64,000 bases of DNA from Polyodon spathula (taxonomy: Eukaryota; Chordata; Actinopteri; Acipenseriformes; Polyodontidae). Under the pieces are notes generated by a model. It saw nothing but the letters and a program-made list of their open reading frames with translations, searched no databases and was not told the origin of the DNA. The position numbers and the translations under genes were made by a program. Below are positions 13,779-26,906 of the stretch, piece after piece. Every line of letters starts with the position of its first letter. Position 1 is the stretch's first letter. Location: positions 4,373,283 through 4,437,282 of the forward strand of contig NC_054565.1 of assembly GCF_017654505.1 (NCBI RefSeq), read 5' to 3'.

Positions 13779-16700
13779 ATATTTAAACAGGGCATTGCCC
13801 CTGGATACATTTCGCATTTAAAGAATAGTCATTGTGACTCAAATGGGATTATATGTTTAAAATAATGTTTAATTATTGCAACTCCACTATTAATGCAACT
13901 CCATTATTAACAGTTCCCAGACTAAGCTAAAATGTGTCATTTCTCAGTTTGCAAATACAAATACAGTTTTGTGCAAACAGCGACAAAAACTACAGAACTG
14001 GTTGCAATAAAAATAATAAATTTTTATATAAACATTAGAACATTTATATAGAACTCGATGTGTTTTAACATTTAGAATGCTTTGTCATTGACATTCTCAG
14101 TGTGAGATCTTCACTCTCAGAGAAATTATAAGTGTAGTTGCTTCTAATAGGTTCAGTGGGGTTGCTTATAATTGAAGTTAACATGCAATGGTATTTGTTT
14201 TAAGTGTTAATGGCAACTAGCCTTTAAACTGCCTCCAATTGCTTGGGATGCTACTTGTGTTGTTCTGCAGTGTCTGATATTGCATCAGGCAGATATCAAA
14301 TTTTGATTCAATGTGTCCTGGTACCCAGCCTGCTGTCAGGGTGTCTGATGATTTAGTTAATTGGTTGTAACTGCTTACTTTCATTACCAGAGCATCCTGA
14401 GCTGAATGCTTGTCTCACAGGACATGAATGAGGCCCATGGGACTGACTGATCTTACCTGAATGTATTTTAATTTAATTGTGAACAATAGTGAGGAACGGC
14501 TGGAATAAGAAGCTTTCAGAATAAATATATGAGAAAGGTACAAAAGCGGTTCCTCCTCAAATAAAAACAGTTACCTATTGTTGCCTGTGAAGGAACGAGC
14601 AGTTGCATGTTTTGGACACTGTTCTTGGTGGAGATAAGCTATAAAAGGTTATGAATATAACCACGTACCACGCTTGAGAGTGCTGCTCACCCCAGTATTT
14701 TCTGTGTTATGTTGCGGGCGGTCGTTGCACCTTCTGGGATCAATACCAGGGATCGTCTTCTGGGTAAAGAGCAGAAAAGAACTGAAAACTATATCTGGCT
14801 TAATTAGATTTAAGATGTGTCTAAAATGTTTGCACTTCCATATTTTGCTAACAGGATTAATTTTAAAATATATATATATATATATAAACGTAATTGCAGC
14901 TGGCAAGATGTCTCTATTTTTCATGCCATGCATATCCATTTATAAAAATGTCTCAAATGTGTGGTTTTGAAAGAAATCTATGTTTTAGCAAGCATGGATT
15001 TTAATTCAGAAACACAATATCTGGAACTACACAAATGTCTTTGCAGGTGTTGCTTTCTGATAGCCAGTATTGTCCACATCCAAGATTCAGTAGAATAATA
15101 AAAGTATGTTACGCATATATTTATAATTGAGTCTCTAGCTGCTGACTTAAAAAAACTGTAAAAATAATGGAGTTATGTATTCATATGTGCTGTAAAATTG
15201 GAGAGGTTGCAATTTTAAAGGGTAAGTTCAAACCAGTTCAATAAATAAAATCTAGGGATCCCACTGTGTCATTCTGTAAACACCTTCACACAGCCTCATT
15301 AGTAGGGGGATCTAACTAACAAGCTCTCAGAGTTTACAGGAACGCAAGAATTAGGAGACCTGGCACCCCCAAGCATCGAATTTCAGCCCAATTGATTCCC
15401 ACAGAGAGGTTCCGGGGTCTTGTTGTCTAATGAATGGGCAGTCAATAGGGCTAGCTCATTAAGTCTGCCAGAAGCAATTATTTCACTGTATCACATGGAA
15501 CAAATACCTAACAAATACGAATGAGTCCTATTTCTGTGGGAACACGGTAAGTCGACTGCTAGCATTAATTAGTTTTATCCCTGTTTAATTAGTCCCAGCT
15601 TAGTGGAATGTGAAAGGAGTTTAGGCATGTGATTCCATCCAAAGGTTCCTGCTTGGGCACACGTCACTCACATTCTTGAGGCTTCTTTTATATTTATGGA
15701 AAATGTACAGAGCGGAGACATTTATGTTTCAGTGCTTGTCTTAACTGCAGAGACCCAACATGCTGTGCCTTAGGGATATTATGTAGCATTGTGTAGCAGC
15801 AGCGACGTTTATCTGAAATGTCTTCATATATAACACCCCCAATTTTTTTTTTTTTTTGTTGATGAACAAATATGATTTTTTCTAAGAACATATGTTTATA
15901 TATGATAATATGAATGACCATACATGAAAGTACACAATCATATACTGCCAACTAGGGGTGTTTAGAGAAGCTTCTATCTACACTGGTACTGGTACTGGTA
16001 CTGGTACTTGTACTTGTACTTGTACTTGTCTTAATCAGAAGTGGGCAGGGCTACGACTATCTTTGGCATTCACAAAGTTAACAGTGCTTTCAAACTTCAT
16101 TTGACCGCATCTGTGTTTTTACAGCCTAGAGTTGTGTGAACAATACTGGAAGTGTGCTTTAAAACCAGTATGATTAACACACTTTATAGATATGGCCAGA
16201 CAAGTATATTCATGTATATAGAATATTGTATTAGTTTATGTACAATGCAAGCTGCTATACACCCTGATCCACCGCACAGCAGGCAGGGCTTTCTGGTCGC
16301 TCAGACCCCAAGTGGGGTGAACATCATTGTGTCTCACACAGCACTCTATAGTTCATGTAATATATAGTTTAATAAAATCAATTAAGCGGCTTATCTTAAT
16401 GTGATGTCATTTCCATCTGTCTAATATTAGCTGTTGCATACAATAATTTATACAGAAACATTCAGTCAGGGACTACATAATGTTCAGAAATGTCTGTTGC
16501 CATTTTCATCACACAGACCTACTGTAAATGAATCTATGTGTTCATATATGAATTGCTATGCGTAGACTGTTCATATACTTTTTTTTCTTTCCTATTGGGA
16601 TAAAACAAGGAAAGAACCAAAGGATTTTCAACACAAAAGCAGGAACAGTGATAATGTTGCTAATGGCAATACATTTTAAAAGCCTTGTTTAGCACCTCTA

Positions 16701-17079
16701 CAGCAACAACACAACACTGTACAGGCCTCAGTGCAGGGGAGTAACTAATAGTACTAATTGGTGGTTATTATTACAGAGCGCACAGAGGGCAACATGTGCC
16801 TTGCTGTTTAATTGGTCATACACTGTGAAGCTCAATTAGGAACCTGTAAGACAGTTTTGGGGTTGTTTTTGTTTTGTTTTGTTTTCTCAAACAAATACCT
16901 GAGCATGGTGCATTTATAATAGAAAAGCAATTAATTTTTAATAATTACTGCATTCACAAAAGCTAAATAACTGGTAAATAGTTGGCTTAAAACTACAAGT
17001 TATCAATTGTTTTTTCTCTTAAATCCTCTGCCTATTAAAAACAACAGCAGACTTGTTAGAGCATTTCATTGCGTTTAAA
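13779..17079. other. Non-coding sequence, possible regulatory block
   Basis: No gene is supported. The block 15250-15640 is unique and contains clustered TAATTAG words (for example near 15570-15595), which makes it a candidate conserved element. Otherwise only a short TA run near 14871-14886 and the hexamer array at 15982-16030 stand out. Confidence 0.35.
15982..16030. repeat. Hexamer array (ACTGGT)n switching to (ACTTGT)n
   Basis: Several CTGGTA units followed by several CTTGTA units. A single G-to-T change has been propagated through the 3' half of the array. Confidence 0.92.
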
Positions 17080-17206
17080 CCATCTCATCCAAAAGACAGA
17101 GCACAAGGAGGTTAAGTGACTTGCTCAGGGTCACACAGTGAGCCAGTGATTTGAACCGGGGACCTCCTGGTTACAAGCCTTTTCTTTAACCACTGGACCT
17201 CCTTCG
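17080..17206 (-). mobile_element. MIR/CORE-like SINE fragment
   Basis: The plus strand contains GAGGTTAAGTGACTTGCTCA, GGGTCACACAGTGAG, TTTGAACCGGGGACC and TTAACCACTGGACC. This is the reverse complement of a tRNA-derived head joined to the MIR-type core. Box B corresponds to the reverse of TTTGAACC and box A to the reverse of TTAACCACTGG. Related copies lie at 26907-27162, 35800-36055 and 58643-58837. The 3' tail is missing here. Confidence 0.75.
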
Positions 17207-18185
17207 ATTCAACCTAGATTACTTTCTTCAACCTAGACTACTTATTTATATTGTACGTTCATGCTGTAATAAAATGCAAAGGAGAATCTTTCTGTAAATA
17301 GCGTTACAAATTCATTTTCCAGATATCTATACAGTCGGAGCAGCTTTATCGGGACGCCTCGGGAGAAGTATAAATATCCAGAATAAGCGGCTGTCCCATA
17401 TAAACAAGAGTCATTTGAGACGACCTTAGTCACACTTTTAGCAAAGCCCCTGCAACCCATTACACAATCAGCAGGTTTCATGAACTTTTAATAAAGAACC
17501 CGAGGGCGCATGATTTATTAAAATATTTTGTTACCATCGTATACCGCTGTTGGTGTAATATTAGCTGGGTTCTTTTTTTCTCAAAGAGTTATCCTGATAT
17601 GAATAATGAGCCAATAGCGCTCTCCACACATGACTAACATTAATATTTCTACAGCTTCGTGTTCGCTTAAAATCAAACAATATAAATAAACAATACAATA
17701 CACCCTCTGTAGTTCTGCCATGATGCATGTTTCTTTAGGGGTTCTGTGTTTAATTCTTCCAGATGTGATATATGTGTAATTTCGTTATAATTACAACTGC
17801 TGTTTTTTCCCCAGGACCTAACTGAAAATGAGACTTCAGTCTTGGGACCTTGTTTTAAAAGGTTGATAATTATGTGCATAGCTCCCCCCTCAGTAACTCT
17901 CTCCACCCACCCAATAAAAACACACAAGTACGATGGTGCACCAGAGTGAAGACCTGTTCCATATAAAATATTTAAATATTTGTGTTTTGGTGTAAGGGAT
18001 ACCATTACAAACCCAAATATCTGCATGGAAATTTGGCTCCCAGTCACATGGTATCCAATTACCTGATTGAGATAGAAAACTTCCTTTTGTATTTGTTGTG
18101 TTGTGGAATCTTATAGAGAACAGCTGTTTAACTTTTTTGAATGAAAGAGCCATACAAATGACCAAGGAGCCATGACAATAGAGTT
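17207..18185. other. Non-coding sequence, no gene seen
   Basis: Unique-looking sequence with short overlapping frames at 17673-18165 that resemble no protein I know. Confidence 0.4.
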
Positions 18186-18480
18186 GCCATCTGGCCTCTT
18201 TATACTAGGACACTTTAAGACAGGTCAGTTTTTTTAACTTGCCTCTAAACCACAAATTAATTGATTTTAATCAACATGTAAAGCGGGTTTGAATTGCATA
18301 AGCTGCTTCATTAAACAGATTCAGTCGTTTCATTGTTCCATTATGAGCATTGTAAATCGTTGCCGGCACTCTCATTGTCTTTCAACATCAGATTTCCACC
18401 CAATCAAGGAAACCAGTAAGCTGTATAGATCCGATTGATGGAAGTAATCCCTGTCTGTAATCCCAGACTACACAGACAGA
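18186..18480. mobile_element. Inverted-repeat (foldback/MITE-like) element, partial
   Basis: The left part (around CAGGTCAGTTTTTTTAACTT and AATTAATTGATTTTAATCA) matches the arm found at about 49460-49590 and, inverted, at about 50275-50415. The right part (AGCTGTATAGATCCGATTGA) matches the interior of the 49.5-kb copy in reverse complement. An arm joined to a reversed interior is what a palindromic element inserted in the opposite direction would give. Confidence 0.55.
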
Positions 18481-19474
18481 GCTTCAGCATTTGGTGCTCA
18501 TTAAAAGTGCTCCATATTTAACTTCCACACCACCATTTCAGTTTTGCATTTATGACTTGCTTCTACCAAAAAACATTCATTGTTCAACCACCAACTCTGA
18601 AATGCAGACTGCAGTAAATCTTTTATTATCTGAACAGCCCTCTGGTAGGCCTGTGTGTGCACTGCTTGTGTGTTGCGTGCGTATTGAACCCTTCCAGACT
18701 AGTCATGGTGTCCGATGAAGTGTTCCTGGTTATCCACTGTTTCCTGGTAGTGTTTGGCTGTCCTTTCTTCAGAGGAATGACAAGACACAGTGCATGTCAG
18801 CGAAACTCAGCCTTGTCTGTTACAGAGCCTGCATTTGTCTTAGAAGAAGTACATAAAGCTGATTCCAGTAAATCTTTACGGAATATGTATTGCCGTGATT
18901 TCTTCAAGCTCACATTTCACTACAAGAAAGATATAGACATTATGGGAAAGGCAAATCCGATTGTGGTATTTTTTCGAAGCTATTAGTGATGAAAAGAATA
19001 TTGATCAATTCTTGTTGCTTTTCCCGTTTACTTAAAAAGGTCAAGCAAAGGAAAATAGACGTCAGGCATAGGAAAAGCATTGCTAGGTTACTTGGAAAGC
19101 AAGCCAGTGCATGAAGCTTCTGGGAGTTTGAGTTCTTGTAAGGAAATAAATGGCAGGGTTTTTTTTTTTTTTTTTTTATCAAATACATAATTAACATAAT
19201 GTGTGCATCATTCATCTGGCAAATGTCAGATCTACAAAGTGATTATAATACATGTTAGATAAGATATGTACATTTACAGTTCAAAGCAAACACTGGGGGG
19301 GGGGGTTGAGCCTCTTAAAAGAATAAACTCTACAATAGGTATGGATGTATACACTTGGTAAAGCATTGAGTATGGCTCCACATTAGCTTACATTGTATAA
19401 ACTGAAAATTACATAAAACCCTAGTGTGACAGAGCAGGCTGCTGTGAGTCATCTCTTTATTCAGAAAGGCAGTA
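18481..19474. other. Non-coding sequence, nothing recognised
   Basis: Contains a T tract near 19159-19178 and an 11-base G run at 19295-19305. No gene or named repeat is supported. Confidence 0.4.
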
Positions 19475-20317
19475 CAATAGTCTCCGACTAAGAGAACACC
19501 AATCGGGAAGGAAGCAAACTGTTCTTATAGCTGTTTTCTAAGATGGCATTAGCCACCAGACACAATGTGAATCAATAAATACATGAATAGATATGTATTA
19601 CTTATCATGACGCACATGCATCAACATATGAAATGAACTGAATAAGTAAAAGAAAAGCAATAGGCAAGTGCATGTTAATAAACTATAATAATAAAGAAAC
19701 AGACAAACTAGAGTTAATAAACTGTCAAACTAAACTAACACAGCAGCTCTGCACACATTAAAAAATGCAGCAGCAATGTACAAGACATGCACATTATTTA
19801 ACAGAATGGTGAAGCAACTCACCAGAACGGGAAACACCAAATTGTTCGGCGACTTGTGACTGATTCAGGTTTTTTTCAAGAGATCAAACAACTTTTTTGT
19901 AGCAAGAGAAACAGTGGTGCATTTTGGTGTTTGTTTACATGACATTTTTTAGCAATTGTTTAGGTGCACTAGTGGAAATCAGAATACAAAACAAGTCAAT
20001 GACATGACAGCAGTTCTGGGAAGATTTCATTAACTAATCAGTCTGCCTCAAGACACTTTCACGATGACAAGTCGCTTTTGAAAAGGCTGAATAAACCATT
20101 TTAATTTAGGTTTGATGATGATGAGTTATCAGGTTATAAAACAGTACTGTATCCATTGTGAACGAATCGCTATTAGTGCCAAGAAGGTGTTCTTTTAAGC
20201 AAAGTTCCTGTTCCTTTAGCAGGAGCATTTACAATGTGAAAAACATGTTTCACCACACGGGTGTTCTCTTAGTTGAAGTGTTCTCTTAGGAGGTGTTCCT
20301 ATACATGGAGACTACTG
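19475..20317 (-). mobile_element. Non-autonomous pogo/Tigger-like DNA transposon
   Basis: The ends are inverted repeats. The left end reads CAATAGTCTCC and the right end reads GGAGACTACTG, each bordered by TA (19473-19474 and 20318-20319), the target site of the Tc1/mariner/pogo group. GAGAACACC words recur inside both ends. On the minus strand near 19940-19810 a broken frame reads SLATKKLFDLLKK and then NQSQVAEQFGVSRS, which fits the N-terminal helix-turn-helix of CENP-B/Tigger-type transposases. At 843 bp the element is far shorter than an autonomous Tigger and lacks a catalytic domain, so it is an internally deleted relic. Confidence 0.7.
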
Positions 20318-20319
20318 TA

Positions 20320-23300
20320 CTAATTTTCTTCTACATTTAAGACAAGTGGTGAACTCAACTCACAAAACACCTACTCATACCAGATAAGGAACTAATGAAG
20401 GAAGATATAACACATTACTTCCCATCTCAAAGTGGGTTAGCCTGCTTTAGCCTAGGGGAGTTTCAATTGTACCTGTCACAGCAAATCGGGACACCTTCAG
20501 CTTACCACTTTTTAACTGAGTGCATGCATTTCATTCTGTCTGATGAATGTAGAAGTGCTGTCTACAAGTGGATTACCACTCAGTAACAGGGCTGTTGAAG
20601 GGTTGCAGATTACACCACTGATGGGTCATTCCGAGTCAAGACAGAACCACTTTAGCTAGCTCAAAAACTGATTTCGAAAGATAAGTTGGAAATAGATATT
20701 TCCAGCTATGCTTAAAACCCTTGAAAACTTCAACATAGGAATATAGGCATGAATTCACTGGACAAATGAACTACTCTAAGAAGATTCTCAAAAGTTAATT
20801 AGTTTATTCAGAAGTTACATGCTTTGCATATTAACATAATACTAACAACACATATGCAAAACTTTCAAAAACATATTAAGCATCAAGTATTTTTTCAAGT
20901 GTTTCCGGCATCAAATATCACTGCAACTCTTTAAAAGAAACCACTCTTAGTAGCTATGCACCAGTGAATTCAATCAATCATGCAGTTGCCTTCCTTTGTT
21001 GAAGGAATGTTCAAAAGTCTTTTTTGATGAGCAAAGGCAATCTTCTGATGAAACAAAAGCAGTTCTTCAGCGATATGTTCTGCTCTGAGATGAGTTCAGA
21101 ATTGAGTTCAGCTTAGTAGTACCTTCCCTTCGTCCATGTAACTGCAGAAGCACTACTCCTGGGTTGTGCCTTTGTCGGCAAAATGCTTGATTTCTGCAAC
21201 AAATGTATCTTGTTTTTTAGAAAAATAATGTGTTCAGTTACCATAGCAATGCAGACAGTGCTTCTTGTTGCCTGTGTTACAAGACCCATGATTCCTATTA
21301 GGAACTGCATGCTATACTCACAGACAGTGAGAGGGCACCTGACTTGACCAATATTTTGAGCAAAATTCAACTTCCAGTGAACATCACCTGCTAAATGCTA
21401 TTATGATTGGATGTGTGTTATGCAGGGTGCGATTCATGAAATTTCCAGTGGTGGGGATAAAATAGGCAAACAACAAAACATCATGGCAAGTTTTATATAT
21501 ACCGAATCAAAAAAACATAGCCAAATCTGCCATCATGCAGGGTAAATGCAGTTATTATTATTTGTATGGATACCGTACAAAAGGCAATAACAAAAATTAC
21601 ATACGATTACAGCAAATAAAATATGTTAAAAATGCACTTGCGTTGTTGTACAGGTCCTCATTGATAACTACTCTCTTAATTAATTTTTTTCTTAGTATAA
21701 TATGCACTTCGGATGATGATAAAAAATAACGGTTTGAAATACAGCAGTGGCAGCGCATACAGCTCTACTGTTGTATGACAATGACGGATGGTGTTGGGTT
21801 TTTATGTATTTATTTTTTGTCAGGGCTTCTATGTTAAACTGGTGAGGAAAATACCTATAGAACAACAAGGCTAAGATTAACGTTTAAAGGGAGGAAGAGC
21901 GATGGAAAACAGAAAAGCATAAAGCCCTAGATAGTCCCAGCTTTATGCTAGGAGTAATTTTGGGAGAAGGTGATGAGTTTCTCCAGCTGCAAAAGTTCAT
22001 AAAAAACCATTCAGGATTCAAAATGGATTCCCAGTCCAGATGTATACCCTCCCATATTCAATATAAAAGTTAGTTTGCTATGGTACATTTAGCCGTTTTA
22101 CCTTATCTTACACCATAGTTTATTCATTATATATATTTTTTTTATAATGATTTGCCATTCTACTCTGTGCTTTTCCATTCTTGCCCATGCATACTATGTT
22201 TTCACTTTGCTTTACTGTACTTTTCTGTTTTAAACTACTAAGAGATTAAGAGAGATGCATGGTTTATTTGAAAATATGAAACATTCTTTCAAACAGAGGG
22301 AACATGCAAACACAGGCAGACATCGTAGGTTTATAGTTGATTCGAATGCATTCTGTATTTTCTTAAAATACCTTCACTATATCTGGTTTAGATGGCTGCG
22401 CACGTAGGATGTTTTCTCTTAAGGAGCTTGTGCTGTTGTGATAAGAAAGTTATCTCTTTCATGGTTTGCAAGACACCCTTTCATTTAACAGGTTTGTAAA
22501 GTAATCCCATGCCTTTGAGGTTTTATTTCTGAATTTGCTGGATTCAACTGTGCCTGTATGTGCAGCATCTGCCATCTTGAAAGTATAACGAACACTCGAT
22601 TCATAACATTTTATTCAACTTTTTTTTTTTTTTAATCAGGTATTTCAATACTTCAAATAGTTGTTGCAGCACTAGATATGTGCATTTCTGGATAATCATC
22701 GGTCAGGTTTATTTGGGGCTCACTTGCCATTGGGAAACATTTGCCCCAAGACAAACATATGTTATCAGTGAAGGGGTAGTAGTTATGTCTTGTTTAGGAG
22801 AAAGGGATCTTACTCTTCATGTATGGATCAGATCTTCAAGATCTTTGATCTTTTTGTGTCTGTTTTGAAGTGTTAATAAAGGCACATAAGATTTGTTTGA
22901 AGTAGGGATCCTTTGTAAGAGACAGATTGGTGTGTATAAGGCTCTTTCTGCTTTTTCAAAGAAACTTTAAAGAAATTATTTCTAAAAGCTTGAGACAGGT
23001 GATCTAATTTGTCAGGAGACCATAATAATGGTTAAAAACCCAAGGAAAGTAGAGGGACCCAGTGTCTTTTTTTACCTACAGGGTCAAAGAGAGGGGAATT
23101 TGGAAAAATAATTTGAAATGAAGTGGATAGCACCGTCTATACGGGTGAAGTCAAGGAAGAAGGGGCTGTTGGATATTATGGTTTTAATTGCAGTGGAATT
23201 GGGGGGTGGGGGCAGATAAGTAAATTATTTGGCTTTAATGGATAATATCTGGGTTGTGACTAATGGATTAGCAGTTCACTAGAAAATAGGGCTGTCAAGA

Positions 23301-24836
23301 GGGGCCGACCTTGAAGCCTTTATCCAGCTCTATTGGATTGGCAGCTATGAAACAAAAGTAGCATCAGGATATTTCTAAAGGGATATTGATGGGGGTAGGG
23401 GGTGTGGTATGTGTCAGTGGAAGTGAAAGAGGAAATGGCTGATCCTGCAGGCTTGGGATGAGAGAGGTGATGGCAGATTGATTTTGCATGGGGCTCCCCA
23501 CAGGAACGAGCCTTCTTATCTAATGCTTCTCAACTAATTCTTTAACCACTAGTTTGATGTTTTCCATGAAACTGTTTATACTAAAAGAGTCTAACCTGCA
23601 AACAAAAAGCTCCTCTCTTCCTTTCCTGTCTTCTTCCTGTCAAAATATTGCACATTGTCACTAAACTTGCACCTACGAGTATATTATAATCAGACCAGTG
23701 TTGCTACATGTGCAACTATAATTTATGTGTTAATTTCTGTTTTTTCTAAAATGTCAGGTTTTCCTCACTTAAATTAATAAAAAATATTGTTTCTGCTTAT
23801 TACCTTAAATATTGTGGTGGAATAATATAGGCACCTGGCTCTTTTGAACAGCTGATACCGCTGTTGAAATGAGCCAGCTCCCTTGTAGCTACCTTGACCC
23901 CCTACCCCCATGCACGCTACACTATTATAGAAATATCTGAAGTAAGAAATTAACATTGTATGCATATTAAGAAAATGAAAACGATCAACGCATTTCTGGA
24001 GACCATAGTCACCGAAGGCAATATAGAATGCTCAGCGCGTGTTTGAGTGTGTGTAAAGGTGTTAAACTATGGTTGATATTTTCAAAGTGTCTATTTCAGT
24101 CTTTAATTACTGTTTTTTTTTAGAAGTCAATTCTATAATTACAAGTGTGTATTTTGCAGAGAAGTATGATTTGACCTTGATGAAGCAGTCTTTGAGGAGC
24201 AGAGGAAAAGGATGAAGTGGTGTCCCGGGACGCGATGAAGGTTTCTGGCTCTGCTCTTGAGCATCTTGAGCAAAGCAGGATCAGGGTTAAAAAAGACTTC
24301 TGGAAGGCTACATGTTATTCTGAGAATGTTTCCAATCAGGTCTCCTTTATTTTATTTTATCTTTTTAAGTGTATCTCCCTACACTTCGGATATGCAACTA
24401 TGGCATACCTTACCTTATCTGCAAACACACTGTACCGGATCTCTCTGTGTATATTTATGCAACTTGTATTAGCTTTTGTTGAAGCCTTTTGTTGTAATCA
24501 TTGCAGATGTAGAAGAAAGCGGACATTGAAAAATGAACAGTCTCCTCGACCGCGGATTTGTTACTTTTAAATTAAGAGCTACATGTCCATCCATATTAAA
24601 GATATCATATATCATGTGAAAGTGGAAAACAATCCATATATACTCTAATATTGCCTGTCATCTTGGAAATACACAGGACGCGTTGCATCACAGTCAAGTC
24701 AAGTAATAATACAAAATAAGCTTGAGTTCCTTTACAAATGTGCAATATAAATAAAAACAGTTACGGAAGCAAACCAGTAAAACAAACATTTGCATTCAAG
24801 TGTAATGTGAATTCAAAATGAGTTCACGTCGGATAT
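20320..24836. other. Long non-coding stretch, no gene seen
   Basis: About 4.5 kb without a named repeat. A 117-codon frame at 24217-24570 begins with a plausible-looking polar segment and then becomes a hydrophobic AT-driven run. It has no recognisable domain and is not called. There is nothing else to support. Confidence 0.35.

Positions 24837-24892
<56 letters not shown>
24837..24892. repeat. (TA)n microsatellite
   Basis: Pure TA dinucleotide array, about 28 units. Confidence 0.97.
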
Positions 24893-24893
<1 letters not shown>

Positions 24894-24897
24894 CACA

Positions 24898-25100
24898 TGT
24901 AGCAGGGTGGGGGCGGGGGGCTGCAATATTAAAAAAAAATTGTTTTATGGCAGGGACAGAGTTAAAGTTAATTACTAATTATCACCTGCATCTGGTTATT
25001 GAAAATTAGAGCCAGGTGCAGGGTATAAAAGGAAAGCAGTCAGTCTGCTCTAGGCTGCTGCTGTTGAATGAAGAGCCCGTGAGAAATTCCAAGCATTTTA
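24898..25100 (+). mobile_element. LTR-like fragment, family C
   Basis: Begins TGTAGCAGGGTGGGGGCGGG, close in style to the TGTGGCAG starts of the other LTRs here. It carries a good TATA box (GGGTATAAAAGG, about 25021-25032) about 125 bp in, as in families A and B. No clear 3' end or target duplication is seen, so it may be a truncated LTR. Moderate to low confidence. Confidence 0.42.
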
Positions 25101-25888
25101 AAGTTCCTCATACTGCTATAATTATCTTGCATAAACTTTAAGAGGTTAAAGGAAGAAAAAAAAATGAAACACTTACCGGTCTGTAGAATGACACATAAAC
25201 TTCCTTTTCTGGGAAACTTTTAATTTTGCAAATTTGTATATGACATGTTTCTGTGAAACATTATTACAACCTTGTAAAGAAGATGGAGAAGACAATTTTG
25301 TATTTTTATTTTTATTTTTATAAATACACCATACATTTTGTGTTAATCAATTTCCTTATAGTCCAATTATTCATTTTGCATCTAGCAACCAGTTGTTACA
25401 TAGAAAACTAGGTCACCTGTCCCAATTTACCTGACATGTCTTCATTATTTTTGCTATAGTTCCATTAGAAAAGATTGTTACCCAGCTAGGGAAATTTCCC
25501 CTTTGGCAAACAGCCTTCTTTAATATTCTTGCACACATTAGTAGAACCTGCCAGGCAGCAGTCATTCAGACAAGTCCTGAGGGTATGTTTTATCTCGGTA
25601 GTATCGAGCAGTGCAAAATGATACATCAAGCCGAGTGCCCTTGCCACGCTCCAGTAATAGTAACACAAATATTTTTTTTTTTTTAGTTCTGATATGTAAT
25701 AAGATCAATATGATGTAATGCATTCTAGATCTGATATAGGAAATTAAATGCAATATTTCTTACTTATTTGATGGTCTTTGAGAATTGCAAGAATAGTACG
25801 ATAGAGTTATGTGATACACTGCCATTACAGAGCCCATCCTGTCAGTGAGATACATTGAGGTTAAAAGCTCTGTAACCACAGACAAAGC
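25101..25888. other. Non-coding sequence, nothing recognised
   Basis: AT-rich sequence with poly-A and poly-T tracts. No gene is supported. Confidence 0.4.
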
Positions 25889-26080
25889 CCAACTCTTTTG
25901 CATAGTGGTTAAGATGCTCGCTTGTGGTGTGCAAGGTCGCCAGTTTGTTCAGATCCCCTGCCCTGTTATACTTGCACATCAAACAATTGAATACAATAAG
26001 GACCTTTATACAGTTTTTTTGCTGAATGGTAATGCACTGTGGGGTGTTTTTAATTTAAACTACCTTGATTTTCATTGTAA
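25889..26080 (+). mobile_element. tRNA-derived SINE, degenerate
   Basis: A box A-like TAGTGGTTAAGATGC at 25903-25917 is followed about 25 bp later by a box B-like AGTTTGTTCAGATCCC at 25942-25957, the layout of a tRNA-type internal promoter. There is no cloverleaf acceptor pairing, so it is not a working tRNA. The 3' limit is uncertain. Confidence 0.45.
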
Positions 26081-26906
26081 ACAGACTCATCACTTCAGTG
26101 GTAAAGAATAAGCTGAGCCCCCTCACCTCAAGTAAAAACATGTGTTTGTATCAGAATAAAGCATCAAAGTACACAGCTGTTACCTTTCCTATTGTACTGA
26201 AACCAATTGGTTGTAAATGCAATTCTCTAAAATATGATACTTCACAAACATGAAACCGAGGGAAATAACATCATTATTTTCAATGCTTTCCAACCTCATG
26301 CTCAAAGTCCTAAATCACGAATGTAGTGTCTGTACACTGCACAGGTTCTACCATCTATACCGAAACATATGAGATAAGGACAAAGTGTGACAGTAGTTCG
26401 GGCAGTGGGAAAGCACCACATATTTTATATTAAACTAGAAAAAAACTAGCCATCCCGAGTAGCTTCATCGAAAGATTGTCATACAAGACGTAATGGTTTG
26501 TAAACATGAAAAATGTGAAAAAGGTCAATGACAGGTCAGAGGTTAAGCAATGTGGCAATAAGAGTTGGTTTTTATTGGTAATGGAACTGAGAGAAATAAA
26601 AAATACAGGTGTGTACAAAACATTAAAACAGTAAATGTACTGTGTCTATATAGAATAAACTGAGTCACATGACCTCAATATGGGAGCCATGTTAAGTCAG
26701 AGATCAGCTTTGTAAAAAAACTGCCATGACAGGGTTCATTCATGCACAACATCCATGATGGAACCTGACCTGAGGAATCACAGAACACATATGTGCACCA
26801 AGTATGATGGCAATATCTCAGAGTTAGGACTGGGGGGTGTAAATAATCCATTACTCGAACTCGTAATGGAAAACCAACACTCGTACAAATACCCATACTG
26901 GGACTT
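26081..26906. other. Non-coding sequence, nothing recognised
   Basis: Unique-looking sequence. No gene or named repeat is supported. Confidence 0.4.

Noticed and set aside
13089..13821. Long open frames across the gap on both strands
   Set aside because: They consist of Ns read as X, plus LTR sequence with a heptamer array.
19430..19470. LTR end suggested by GTGTGACAGAGCAGG
   Set aside because: No partner end, TATA box or target duplication was found, and the pogo element starts a few bases later.
24217..24570. 117-codon frame after an acceptor-like TTTTGCAG
   Set aside because: No frame stays open from the acceptor, no domain is recognised, and the second half is a hydrophobic AT-driven run.
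25889..25960. Functional tRNA gene
   Set aside because: Box A and box B-like words are present, but there is no acceptor-stem pairing and no clear anticodon arm. It is better explained as a SINE head.
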